A DNA stretch of 34,689 nucleotides from Gammaproteobacteria bacterium (GCA_018822845.1 JAHJJD010000009.1:1-34689); one strand, 5' to 3'; numbered from the stretch's first letter, positions 26,494 to 34,291 are shown. Made by a program: numbers and translations. Notes: a model not told the origin generated them from the sequence alone.

Positions 26494-27336
26494 CTATTGA
26501 TTTTCATTGATTGATATTTTCAGTAACAGCTTGTCGAGCAATGTTGTCGGCAGCAATCTGCGCAACGCCCAGAACAGGTGTGCCGGTACTGTTACCCGGT
26601 ATCTTGCCTTGGGATTCGGGCTTTCCAGTGCATGAATCACCTTTTCCAGTACAGCCTCGGGAGGCAGGGTGAATGGTGCTGCTGGCCCTTCCTTTTCCAG
26701 ACGGCGGACAGCCCCCTCATATTTAAACCTGTGTACGCTTTGGTCGATGTTCACCTGTTCTTTCAACGCCTGCAATGCATTGGCGCGGAAACGGCTTTCA
26801 ACCGGCCCCGGCTCAATCAGGCAAACCTTGATGTCAGTATCCGCCAATTCCAGCCGCAAGGTGTCAGCCATACCTTCAATAGCGTATTTGCTGGCGTTGT
26901 AAGCGCCACGGAATGGCAAGGCTACGTAACCCAGCAAAGAACTGTTGTAAATGATCCTGCCCTCATTGCGCTGCCGCAGGATGGGCATCAGCATGGTGGT
27001 CAGTTGGTGCCAACCGAAAACATTCGTCGCGAACTGCTTTTCCAGCGCCTCGCGCGACAGGTCTTCCAATGCTCCTGCCTGCCCGTAAGCCCCATTATGG
27101 AAAACGGCGTACAGTTCGGTGTTGGTGCGCAACATCAGTTCATAGACGGCATCCTGCACACTCTCCGGGTCAGCGAGATCCAGTTTCAGGGTCTTGAACC
27201 CTTCCCTTTCCAGCCGCTCGACGTCTTCATCCTTGCGGGCGGAAGCAAAAACCTGATAGCCGCCCCGCTCGCGTAAGCCTTTCGCCACACAGTAGCCTAT
27301 GCCGCTGGAGCAGCCAGTAATCAATACATTGCGCAT
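26494..27336 (-). CDS. SDR-family oxidoreductase (YbbO-like)
   Basis: A 280-residue classical short-chain dehydrogenase. MRNVLITGCSSGIGYCVA gives the TGxxxGIG cofactor motif, FHNGAYGQAG replaces NNAG in the usual place, NSSLLGYVALPFRGAYNASK holds the Ser-Tyr-Lys triad, and IEPGPVESRF follows. The C-terminal RYRVTVPAHLFWALRRLLPT is shared with YbbO-type proteins that reduce aldehydes or ketones. I start at 27336 because family similarity begins there; the frame runs open to 27387. The substrate is unknown. Confidence 0.88.
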   Translation of the reverse strand: MRNVLITGCSSGIGYCVAKGLRERGGYQVFASARKDEDVERLEREGFKTLKLDLADPESVQDAVYELMLRTNTELYAVFHNGAYGQAGALEDLSREALEKQFATNVFGWHQLTTMLMPILRQRNEGRIIYNSSLLGYVALPFRGAYNASKYAIEGMADTLRLELADTDIKVCLIEPGPVESRFRANALQALKEQVNIDQSVHRFKYEGAVRRLEKEGPAAPFTLPPEAVLEKVIHALESPNPKARYRVTVPAHLFWALRRLLPTTLLDKLLLKISINENQ

Positions 27337-27464
27337 TTGCCTGTTCTTTATCTTGTCTGGGTGAGGAGAGAATGTAGCGCGATTCATTGAATTCAGGCAA
27401 TCACAACCTTATTATTGCCGCCTAATATTCTGAAACACTTCCTGTTTTAGTGGAGAGCCTGTTT

Positions 27465-27728
27465 ATGCCAATTTATGCCTATCAATGTAGTTCCTGTGGT
27501 CACCAACTCGAAGCCCTGCAAAAAATGTCTGATGCACCACTGACAGACTGCCCTGCCTGCAATGCGTCTGACCTGACGAAGAAAGTAACTGCCGCAGCAT
27601 TTCGTCTGAGTGGCGGCGGTTGGTATGAAACCGACTTCAAGAGTAGCGGCAAGAAAAACCTTGTCAGCAATGATGCGCCATCACCCGCTTGTGGAACCGG
27701 TGCCTGCCCTGCCTGCAAAACTGACTGA
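27465..27728 (+). CDS. FmdB-family zinc-ribbon protein
   Basis: An 87-residue protein starting MPIYAYQCSSCGHQLEALQKMSD, the hallmark of FmdB proteins, with a second knuckle CPACNAS and a KKVTAAAFRLSGGGWYETDFK segment typical of the group. The C-terminus has extra cysteines (CGTGACPAC). The role is unclear; members were first linked to regulation of formamidase. The ATG at 27465 has GGAGA upstream. In many gammaproteobacteria this gene sits immediately before aspS, as here with one gene between. Confidence 0.9.
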   Translation: MPIYAYQCSSCGHQLEALQKMSDAPLTDCPACNASDLTKKVTAAAFRLSGGGWYETDFKSSGKKNLVSNDAPSPACGTGACPACKTD

Positions 27729-27741
27729 CATGAAGTGGGTA

Positions 27742-27780
27742 CCGGTATCCTGTTTTGCCTGGCGGGCTGCCGGTATCCTG
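27742..27780 (+). repeat. 11-bp direct repeats in the leader of the outer-membrane protein gene
   Basis: CCGGTATCCTG occurs at 27742-27752 and again at 27770-27780. Each contains GTATCCT, complementary to the AGGATAC of the ribosome-binding region just before the ATG at 27894. If both lie in the mRNA leader, either copy could mask the translation start. Confidence 0.45.
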
Positions 27781-27893
27781 CCCTGAGTGTGCGCTTTGTC
27801 GGAAAAAGCACGGCGTTCATTGCATCTGCTTGAATTGCAGGAATAGAATGTCCTTGCTTGCTTAAATAACTACAATAAAAAGGATACGGGACA

Positions 27894-28439
27894 ATGAAAA
27901 AGCATATTCTGATTGCAGCAACCGCTGCCCTTTCCACTTCATCTGCATTTGCCGAAGGTTTGTTTGATACCTCCGGCGAAGGCGCAGGCACGTTCTACGC
28001 TGGTGTGAGCGCAGGTCAGGCCGAAGTAGATTGTGATAACTGTGATTCGACTGGCTGGAAACTCTTCGGTGGCTACAAGGTGACACCCAATATCGCGGTT
28101 GAAGGTGGTTATTATTCCCTGGTCAACGCAGAGGAAACGGTTGCCCCCGGCGTCGATGCGGAGGTTACCGCCAGCGGCCTTGGCCTTGCCGGTGTCGCAT
28201 CCCTTCCAGTTGCTGATGATCTGGAATTGTTCGGCAAGGCTGGCGTCATGCGCTGGGATGCAGAACGTAAAGTAACCGGCTTCCCGACCGATAAAGCCGA
28301 CGGAACCGACCTGCTGCTGGGTGCTGGTGCAACCTATATGGTTGGCGACAACTGGGGTATTCGTGGTGAATACGAAAATGTTGGTGGCGACCTGGATGCC
28401 AGCATGTATTCTGTTGGCGCAACATTTTCCTCACTCTGA
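27894..28439 (+). CDS. Outer-membrane beta-barrel protein (OmpA-like/OMP_b-brl)
   Basis: A 181-residue small porin-like barrel. A signal peptide occupies residues 1-20 (MKKHILIAATAALSTSSAFA). The rest alternates polar and hydrophobic residues in eight probable strands (FYAGVSAGQAEV, WKLFGGYKV, IAVEGGYYSLV, LGLAGVASLPV, LELFGKAGVMRWD, LLLGAGATYMV, WGIRGEYENVGG, MYSVGATFSSL). The pattern matches the OmpA N-terminal barrel family. A C-x2-C pair (C47, C50) lies in the first surface loop and could form a disulfide. AAGGA precedes the ATG. Function beyond membrane integrity is not evident. Confidence 0.85.
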   Translation: MKKHILIAATAALSTSSAFAEGLFDTSGEGAGTFYAGVSAGQAEVDCDNCDSTGWKLFGGYKVTPNIAVEGGYYSLVNAEETVAPGVDAEVTASGLGLAGVASLPVADDLELFGKAGVMRWDAERKVTGFPTDKADGTDLLLGAGATYMVGDNWGIRGEYENVGGDLDASMYSVGATFSSL

Positions 28440-28557
28440 CAGGCAAACGATTATTTGCGGTGGGCTTCCTCCCGCCGCTCCCCTGCCCTGCAAACGCTCA
28501 TTCCAGCTTGCACGGAAGCCTGTCAAGGCTTAACATTCCCGCCTTTACAGAAACATG

Positions 28558-28575
28558 GCTCCCATTTCAGGGAGC
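28558..28575 (+). promoter_or_regulatory. Small hairpin in the aspS leader
   Basis: GCTCCC (28558-28563) and GGGAGC (28570-28575) pair around ATTTCA, 25 bases before the aspS ATG. No T run follows. It could be an end of the upstream transcript or a leader structure. The remaining gap from 28440 shows only weaker complementarities. Confidence 0.3.
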
Positions 28576-28600
28576 GGATTGAAATAAACAGGAATAAGCA

Positions 28601-30370
28601 ATGCGTAGCCATTATTGCGGGCAGGTAGATGAAGCACTGCTGGATCAGCAAGTTACTTTGTGTGGATGGGTAAATCGTCGGCGTGACCACGGCGGGGTCA
28701 TTTTTATTGACTTGCGTGACCGCGAAGGTCTGGTTCAGGTGGTTTTCGACCCTGACCGCGCCGAGGTATTCAATACAGCAGAACGTGCCCGGAATGAATA
28801 CGTATTGCAAGTCGTTGGTAAAGTCCGCCGCCGCCCTGCCGGTACCGAGAATGCCAACCTGCGCAGTGGCCAGGTGGAAATCCTCGGTTTGGAACTGAAC
28901 GTCCTCAACGCCTCTGAAACCCCTCCCTTCCAGTTGGACGAAGATGGGGTCAACGAAGAAACCCGCCTGACTTATCGTTACATCGACCTGCGCCGCCCGG
29001 AAATGCAGAAACGCATGCAGACCCGCGCGAAAGTCACCGGTTTCCTGCGTCGTTTCCTTGAAGACAACGGCTTCCTCGACATCGAAACGCCGATGCTGAC
29101 CAAGGCCACCCCGGAAGGCGCGCGCGACTATCTGGTACCCAGCCGTACCCATCCGGGTTCGTTCTTCGCCCTGCCCCAGTCACCGCAGTTGTTCAAGCAG
29201 TTACTGATGATGTCCGGTATGGACCGTTACTACCAGTTCGCCCGCTGCTTCCGTGACGAAGACCTGCGCGCCGATCGTCAGCCGGAATTTACACAGCTTG
29301 ACATCGAAACATCCTTCATGGATGACAACGCCATCATGAACCTGATGGAAGACATGATGCGTGCCAACTTCAAGGAAACGCTGGGCGTGGAACTGCCCAA
29401 CCCGTTCCCGCGCATGCCCTATTCCGAAGCCATGCAGCGCTTTGGTTCCGACAAGCCGGACATGCGCATTCCGCTGGAATTCATCGAAGTCAGCGACCTG
29501 ATGGCAAACGTCGAATTCAAGGTATTCTCCGCCCCTGCCAAAGACAAGGATAGCCGTGTGGTCGCCATGCGCCTGCCCAACGGTGGCGAACTGTCACGCA
29601 AGGAAATTGACGATTACACCACGTTCGTCGGTCGTTACGGCGCGAAAGGTCTGGCCTACATCAAGGTCAATGACGCTGCTGCCGGACGCGATGGCCTGCA
29701 ATCACCGATCCTGAAATTCCTGCCAGATGAAACTGTGGCGGGCATCATGCAACGCACTGGCGCGCAAACCGGCGACCTGATTTTCTTCGGTGCTGACAAA
29801 TCGCGTGTCGTCAACGACGCACTCGGCGCACTGCGCGTCAAACTGGGTCACGACCGTGGCCTGGTAGAGGGTGAATGGTCGCCACTGTGGGTGGTCGACT
29901 TCCCGATGTTCGAGTGGGACGACAAGGAAAACCGCTGGGTTGCCTTGCACCACCCGTTCACCGCACCCAAAGGTACGCCGGAAGAATTGCTGGCCAACCC
30001 CGGCGAAGCACTTTCCATCGCCTACGACATGGTGCTGAACGGCACTGAACTCGGCGGCGGCTCTGTGCGTATCCACACCATGGAAATGCAGAAATCCGTC
30101 TTCAAGCTGCTGGGCATTTCTGATGAGGAAGCACAGGAAAAATTCGGCTTCTTGTTGAACGCACTGAAATACGGTTGCCCTCCGCATGGTGGCTTGGCAT
30201 TTGGTCTGGATCGCCTGATCATGCTAATGACTGGCAGCCAGTCGATCCGCGATGTCATGGCGTTCCCGAAAACCCAGACAGCGGCCTGCCCGTTGACCGA
30301 TGCGCCTGCGGAAGTCAGCACCAAGCAGTTGCGTGAACTGAATATCCGGGTTTCTTTGCCCCAGAAATAA
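28601..30370 (+). CDS. aspS: Aspartyl-tRNA synthetase, probably non-discriminating
   Basis: A 589-residue bacterial-type class II synthetase: an N-terminal OB-fold anticodon domain (residues 1-105), the catalytic core with [20 protein letters not shown] as motif 2, the bacterial GAD insertion in the middle, and motif 3 [12 protein letters not shown] near the end. The anticodon domain reads NRRRDHGG, with H30 where Pseudomonas aeruginosa AspRS has H31; that histidine is associated with relaxed recognition of tRNA-Asn, while E. coli has leucine. It would then make Asp-tRNA-Asn for GatCAB amidation. An AGGAA site precedes the ATG. Confidence 0.97.
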   Translation: MRSHYCGQVDEALLDQQVTLCGWVNRRRDHGGVIFIDLRDREGLVQVVFDPDRAEVFNTAERARNEYVLQVVGKVRRRPAGTENANLRSGQVEILGLELNVLNASETPPFQLDEDGVNEETRLTYRYIDLRRPEMQKRMQTRAKVTGFLRRFLEDNGFLDIETPMLTKATPEGARDYLVPSRTHPGSFFALPQSPQLFKQLLMMSGMDRYYQFARCFRDEDLRADRQPEFTQLDIETSFMDDNAIMNLMEDMMRANFKETLGVELPNPFPRMPYSEAMQRFGSDKPDMRIPLEFIEVSDLMANVEFKVFSAPAKDKDSRVVAMRLPNGGELSRKEIDDYTTFVGRYGAKGLAYIKVNDAAAGRDGLQSPILKFLPDETVAGIMQRTGAQTGDLIFFGADKSRVVNDALGALRVKLGHDRGLVEGEWSPLWVVDFPMFEWDDKENRWVALHHPFTAPKGTPEELLANPGEALSIAYDMVLNGTELGGGSVRIHTMEMQKSVFKLLGISDEEAQEKFGFLLNALKYGCPPHGGLAFGLDRLIMLMTGSQSIRDVMAFPKTQTAACPLTDAPAEVSTKQLRELNIRVSLPQK

Positions 30371-30380
30371 AACATGAACT

Positions 30381-30418
30381 GCGGGTCTCATCATTCTTCA
30401 GAAAATGATGAGACCCGC
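30381..30418. terminator. Perfect 15-bp hairpin after aspS
   Basis: GCGGGTCTCATCATT (30381-30395) and AATGATGAGACCCGC (30404-30418) pair exactly around an 8-base loop, starting 11 bases after the aspS stop. This is the strongest hairpin in the window. The downstream sequence lacks a solid T run, so it may stop transcription or protect the mRNA end. Confidence 0.7.
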
Positions 30419-30452
30419 ACATTTGATTATGCTTGACTATAAGATTTTAGAT

Positions 30453-30467
30453 ATTTAACGTATTTAC
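30453..30467. repeat. Outer inverted repeat, left end of the DUF3987 island
   Basis: ATTTAACGTATTTAC here is the exact reverse complement of GTAAATACGTTAAAT at 31954-31968. The two copies bracket the single gene between aspS and rlmKL. The centre, ACGT, recurs in all boxes around the gene. Confidence 0.7.
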
Positions 30468-30503
30468 TTACTTTGGAATTTTATCTTTTAAAATCAAATA
30501 TTT

Positions 30504-30526
30504 ATTCCATTGAAATCCAGTGGAAT
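30504..30526 (-). terminator. Candidate terminator of the DUF3987 gene
   Basis: On the minus strand ATTCCA and TGGAAT (plus-strand arms 30504-30509 and 30521-30526) form a hairpin 25 bases after the gene stop, followed by AT-rich sequence with T runs. The stem is 6 bp with one mismatch extension. Confidence 0.4.
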
Positions 30527-30539
30527 AGAGAGATTTTTT

Positions 30540-30549
30540 ACGTACTTAG
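30540..30549. repeat. Inner inverted repeat, left side of the DUF3987 island
   Basis: ACGTACTTAG is the exact reverse complement of CTAAGTACGT at 31871-31880. It ends one base before the stop codon of the DUF3987 gene. The distance from outer to inner repeat is 97 bases on this side and 98 on the other. Confidence 0.6.
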
Positions 30550-30550
30550 C

Positions 30551-31846
30551 TCATTTTCTGGTTAACTCAAAAACAGTCGCAGATTTCCCCCTTTTCCCAT
30601 CTTTTCTTGGACGCACTATTCGCTTAATTTTTCCTTGCGCTTCCAGTGTCTTGAGTAGGGTATTCATAGTGGCTGATTTAATATTTTGCTGGAACACGCT
30701 TACCCTTATTTGGGTGGTAGTAAGCGCTCCATGCTTGCGTAAGGCAGTCAATAATTTATGGGCGTCTTCGTTTTCATCATTCTCAAAAATATACGCTATG
30801 CTACCAACACTATACCGCCAGATGTGGGATGCAGCCTCCAGGTGCTGCGGCATAACCCGATCAGTGCAATCAAGCAAAGCAAATATACCGGCCATCCGTA
30901 ATACTTGTACCCGCGCCCGTTCAGACATCGGCGATGATTCCTTTGCCAGCGATACAGCCATATTTGACCAAATATCCAGTGATGCAGGTGAAAGGGATAG
31001 CTCATTCGTATCGCTGGAAAACTGGATCGCTTTGGCAACCGCATCCGCATAATTCAGCATGCGACCAACAGGGATACTTTCCGGAACAGGAACAATTTTC
31101 GAGCGACGCACACATATCCATATGATTCGGCTTGCCAATGCGCTGGAATATTCACTTTGTTCAAGCCGTTTAACCAACTCTTCATAAGTGATATGCCCTA
31201 CAAAACAGACATGTGCATCTGTAACTGTTACCCGGTTATTTTTGGTCAAGGGTGAAAAACTACCCGAGTCCCAGAAACGCCTGATAGCAGCTGAAACTGT
31301 ATTACCCTCCCGCCTGGCTGCCTGCAAGACCGCAGCAAATTCTTCCTCAAGAATCATCAGACGCTTATCGGTAACGCCTTTGTCAATGGGGTTTCCATCT
31401 TCATCCTCTGTATCGGCAGGGTCACGCACTGCCCATGCCAACCCTTCCCCGCTAGACATTGGCCCATCCCGATACAGCGCCGGAGGAAGACCCAATTTGC
31501 GCAACTGGACATTCACATACTCCAGCATCAATTTTCTGACTGGCGCGGCGGCTGTGCCTTTACCACCACCTGAAGTACTGGTAGTAACACTGAACAAACG
31601 TGGCGGAGCTTCCACATCCCCCAGCCGCAATACGGCCTTGCTCCCGAAGTATGTGCCGACCCAGGTCAGCAAGTGTATTAACACCCCAATGGGATCTGCT
31701 TCTGACTGCATACAGGCATCACGGGCAAAACGCCCCGCAACTCCGTAGAAACAACCTTCATCTGGAATCGGAAATTCGGCAGGAACCTCTTCTACTTCAA
31801 GCGGGCCGCGTTTGTCAGCCTCACTCAAGTTTATGACGTTGCTCAC
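30551..31846 (-). CDS. DUF3987-type P-loop ATPase of mobile-element origin
   Basis: A 431-residue protein. A P-loop-like TSGGGKGT lies at 91-98 and a Walker-B-like LMILEEEF at 163-170. SSALASRIIWICVRRSK at 234-250 matches the conserved segment of DUF3987 proteins, found in prophages, plasmids and genomic islands and often fused to primase domains. Residues 355-431 look like a winged helix (HGALTTTQIRVSVFQQNIKSATMNTLLKTLEAQGKIKRI). No primase domain is fused here. The start is GTG at 31846 with GAGG upstream. Its GC content is visibly lower than that of aspS or rlmKL, and inverted and repeated ACGT boxes flank it on both sides. Replication or helicase-like activity is inferred from the family only. 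Confidence 0.8.
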   Translation of the reverse strand: MSNVINLSEADKRGPLEVEEVPAEFPIPDEGCFYGVAGRFARDACMQSEADPIGVLIHLLTWVGTYFGSKAVLRLGDVEAPPRLFSVTTSTSGGGKGTAAAPVRKLMLEYVNVQLRKLGLPPALYRDGPMSSGEGLAWAVRDPADTEDEDGNPIDKGVTDKRLMILEEEFAAVLQAARREGNTVSAAIRRFWDSGSFSPLTKNNRVTVTDAHVCFVGHITYEELVKRLEQSEYSSALASRIIWICVRRSKIVPVPESIPVGRMLNYADAVAKAIQFSSDTNELSLSPASLDIWSNMAVSLAKESSPMSERARVQVLRMAGIFALLDCTDRVMPQHLEAASHIWRYSVGSIAYIFENDENEDAHKLLTALRKHGALTTTQIRVSVFQQNIKSATMNTLLKTLEAQGKIKRIVRPRKDGKRGKSATVFELTRK

Positions 31847-31870
31847 TGGAGATACCTCTCATATTAATAT

Positions 31871-31968
31871 CTAAGTACGTTTAGAATTTACGTTTAAGCA
31901 AAATAATATCACTAAATAAATACATATAAAACAAAGTTTTAACTATTTACTACGTAAATACGTTAAAT
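31871..31968. repeat. Array of ACGT-centred boxes upstream of the DUF3987 gene
   Basis: Four boxes occur in this AT-rich leader: CTAAGTACGT (31871-31880), TTTACGTTTAA (31887-31897), TACGTA (31951-31956) and GTAAATACGTTAAAT (31954-31968). The last two form a tandem ACGTAAAT/ACGTTAAAT unit. The first and last are exact inverted copies of the boxes at 30540-30549 and 30453-30467. Possible readings are iterons, recombinase-binding sites or operators. Confidence 0.6.
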
Positions 31969-31983
31969 TTTTTATAAAAATTT

Positions 31984-32019
31984 AAAATATATCCAGACAA
32001 GTCTATCTGGATATATTTT
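31984..32019 (-). terminator. Terminator of rlmKL
   Basis: AAAATATATCCAGA (31984-31997) and TCTGGATATATTTT (32006-32019) pair perfectly over 14 bp around an 8-base loop. On the minus strand the hairpin follows the rlmKL stop by 11 bases and runs into T-rich sequence. It also closes the right side of the DUF3987 island. Confidence 0.75.
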
Positions 32020-32030
32020 GACCTAATTTA

Positions 32031-34184
32031 TTAAGCGAGTTGTTTGAAACGGATTAACCAACAGCCATGAATCTTTGGATCGCGCTGAAAATCTTCCGGT
32101 AACGATGGCATCCGGTAATCTTGCACTTCATAGGCCGCCTCAATCTGCGGGTCGAGTTTGAACTTGCGGAAGTTGTTGGAAAACACCAGGGTACCATCCA
32201 CATTCAGCGCCTTCATGCAGTTGCGGATCAGTTCCACATGGTCGCGCTGCACATCAAATACATCGTCCATACGTTTGGAATTACTGAAAGTTGGTGGGTC
32301 GAGAAAAATCAGGTCGTAACGGCTGTTGCATTTACGTAGCCATTCCACTGCGTTGGCCTGGATGAAACGGTATTTGTAGGGTTCAGAGCGTAAGTGGTTG
32401 AGCGCAAAGTTATCTTCCGCCCAATCCAGATAAGTAGCGGACATGTCCACACTATCCACCCGGCTTGCGCCACCCACTGCGGCATGAACGCTGACGGTGC
32501 CGGTGTAACAGAACAGATTCAGCACACTCTTGCCCTTGGCGTGTTGCTGCATCCAGTAGCGCATCGGACGATGGTCGAGGAACAGGCCAGTATCAAGGTA
32601 ATCCGTCAGGTTCACTTTCAGGCGCACGCCGTGTTCGGTGATGGTCAGCGCCTGTTCCGCCCTGCCCTGTTTTTCGTACTGGCTTTTGCCCTTCTGCTGT
32701 TTGCGCTGCTTCAGGACAATGTGGTCGGGGGCAACAGCCAGTGCTTCCGGCAGGGTCATCAGTGCCTGCTCCAGCCGTTGTTGCGCGGTTTTTTCGTCGA
32801 TGGTCTTGGGTGGGGCGTATTCCTGTACGTGCAGCCAGTCGGCGTAGCGGTCAACCGCGATCGCGTATTCGGGGATGTCGGCGTCGTAGACGCGGTAGGC
32901 GTTGCTGTCGCCGCGCTTGATGAAGGGTTTCAGCTTGCGCAGGTTCTTGTTGATGCGGTTGGCGAGGTCTTCGACAAACAGGTTGGCAGCGCGTGCTTTT
33001 TGTTCCAGCTTGTCGAAGGTGTAGACCTTGCATTCGGTTTCGCCGTTGAGCAGGCGGTATTCCTTGCTGTAGAACAGGTTGGTCAGGGCAACGGGCGCTT
33101 GGGCGTCGGTGAAGATGGCGGCGCGGAAACCTTGCGGCAGGCTGGCGAGGTGTTGGCCTAATGCGGCGTAAGAGGGCTGTAGGGCTACCTTGGTGATGGT
33201 TTCGTCAAAGGGAAGATGGGTGATGGCGAGGGCGGCAGTTTCGTTCGTTCCCCCCATCCCCAACCCTTCCCCCGCAAGGGGGGCAGGGAGTAAGAGGGAC
33301 TCCGGTAGATTGGCGGCTTGCCAGTCGGTACGGAGGTTCAGGAGGGCTGCGGGGTTGCCTGCGGCGCTGAAGGTGTAGCGGCTGGTGTTGCTGAGTCCGG
33401 TTTGCTGGCGTTGGCGGGCTTCGTCACGCAGGGTTTCCCACAGGGTTGCGTCGTGGCCGAGCCAGCGGTTGGCAATGGTTCTGCCGCGCAACAGGCCGGG
33501 GGCAATGTCGAGCGCCATCAGTGCGCCTTCGATCAGCAGCGCGCTGCTGGTGCATTGCGGGTCAAACAGGCTCAGGTGTTCGGTATCACTGCCCAGCATG
33601 GCGGGCCAGCCAGCACGGATCAGGATGGCAGCGGCGAGATTTTCGCGGATCGGCTGGTGCTCATCCGGGTCAAGGTAGCCGTGTACGTGCAGCCCCTGCT
33701 GGTTGAGTTCGAGGCCGACGCTGGCATTACCCTTGTGCAGGTTGACCAGGATCACCACATCCGGGTTGTCGCTGACGCTGGGGCGGATGCCTTCGCGCGC
33801 AAGGAAATGGTCGCCGATCTGATCCTTGACCCATTGCGCGCCGAACTGGGTGTTGTGGATGTCATCATTGCGGCCAAAGAAACGCACCTTCAGGGTTCCG
33901 TCGGGGCGGATGTGTTGGTGCCAGGGAATGCTGCTGAGCAGGTCTTTCAGCTCCGTCTGATCTTTGCCGAAACCTTGCGCCAGTTGCAGGGTGGCTCGGG
34001 AAGCGAGGCGGCTCCACAGCATCACGCTGTAGCCAAAACGCAGGTCGCCTGTCGCCCCTACTCCGGCGTGGCCGATTTTGACCTGTTCTGCGCCGAGGGT
34101 GGTGAGTTCATCCGCCAGTAACGGCTCGATGAACTGGGGGCAGGCGAAGAACCATTGGAGGGTTTGGGGGGTGTCTGATGGCAT
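32031..34184 (-). CDS. rlmL: 23S rRNA methyltransferase RlmKL with a degenerate RlmL domain
   Basis: A 717-residue two-enzyme fusion: THUMP region (about 10-165), RlmL-type methyltransferase (about 170-385, m2G2445) and RlmK-type methyltransferase (about 400-717, m7G2069). The RlmK half is intact, with NLFCYTG at 556-562, VDMS and DPPTFSNSKRM at 629-639. In the RlmL half the SAM motif DPMCGSGT reads DPQCTSSA (208-215), the GSDxD acidic loop reads SAAGN (273-277) and the catalytic NPPYGER reads LQPSYAA (about 335-341). A palindromic repeat adds residues of about 297-312. Methylation of G2445 by this protein is therefore unlikely; G2069 methylation should persist. I start at ATG 34184 rather than the TTG three codons upstream; no strong ribosome-binding site is seen. 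Confidence 0.9.
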   Translation of the reverse strand: MPSDTPQTLQWFFACPQFIEPLLADELTTLGAEQVKIGHAGVGATGDLRFGYSVMLWSRLASRATLQLAQGFGKDQTELKDLLSSIPWHQHIRPDGTLKVRFFGRNDDIHNTQFGAQWVKDQIGDHFLAREGIRPSVSDNPDVVILVNLHKGNASVGLELNQQGLHVHGYLDPDEHQPIRENLAAAILIRAGWPAMLGSDTEHLSLFDPQCTSSALLIEGALMALDIAPGLLRGRTIANRWLGHDATLWETLRDEARQRQQTGLSNTSRYTFSAAGNPAALLNLRTDWQAANLPESLLLPAPLAGEGLGMGGTNETAALAITHLPFDETITKVALQPSYAALGQHLASLPQGFRAAIFTDAQAPVALTNLFYSKEYRLLNGETECKVYTFDKLEQKARAANLFVEDLANRINKNLRKLKPFIKRGDSNAYRVYDADIPEYAIAVDRYADWLHVQEYAPPKTIDEKTAQQRLEQALMTLPEALAVAPDHIVLKQRKQQKGKSQYEKQGRAEQALTITEHGVRLKVNLTDYLDTGLFLDHRPMRYWMQQHAKGKSVLNLFCYTGTVSVHAAVGGASRVDSVDMSATYLDWAEDNFALNHLRSEPYKYRFIQANAVEWLRKCNSRYDLIFLDPPTFSNSKRMDDVFDVQRDHVELIRNCMKALNVDGTLVFSNNFRKFKLDPQIEAAYEVQDYRMPSLPEDFQRDPKIHGCWLIRFKQLA
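33250..33297 (+). repeat. Palindromic repeat copy D, inside rlmKL
   Basis: CCCCCCATCCCCAA, then arms CCCTTCCCCC (33264-33273) and GGGGGCAGGG (33278-33287 region) around a GCAAG loop, ending AGTAAGAGG. It is 45/48 identical to copy E by direct comparison. It is read on the minus strand as SLLLPAPLAGEGLGMGG within the decayed RlmL domain. Confidence 0.85.
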
Positions 34185-34223
34185 GGTGGTCAAGGTTTGG
34201 GGAAAAGGGGGAGTTTAGCATTA

Positions 34224-34238
34224 AACGGCTGCGCCGTT
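34224..34238. other. Small perfect hairpin upstream of rlmKL
   Basis: AACGGC (34224-34229) and GCCGTT (34233-34238) pair around TGC, directly beside repeat copy E and 40 bases before the rlmKL start (minus). It may lie in the rlmKL leader. No known function. Confidence 0.35.
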
Positions 34239-34240
34239 AG

Positions 34241-34288
34241 CCCCCCATCCCCAGCCCTTCCCCCGCAAGGGGGGAAGGGAGCAAGAGG
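34241..34288 (+). repeat. Palindromic repeat copy E, intergenic
   Basis: CCCCCCATCCCCAG, then a perfect 10-bp stem CCCTTCCCCC (34255-34264) and GGGGGAAGGG (34270-34279) with a GCAAG loop, ending AGCAAGAGG. It differs from copy D at three of 48 positions, while flanks differ completely, which fixes the unit boundaries. It lies between the TPR fragment and rlmKL. Confidence 0.85.
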
Positions 34289-34291
34289 TTG

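Noticed and set aside
30419-32030. CRISPR array or tRNA-associated attachment site at the DUF3987 island
   Set aside because: The boxes are short, irregularly spaced and inverted, with no spacers; no tRNA gene is visible at either edge.
32394-34121. Two long plus-strand frames (255 and 267 codons) opposite rlmKL
   Set aside because: Both are antisense to conserved RlmKL sequence, and their translations are valine/glycine-rich shadows.
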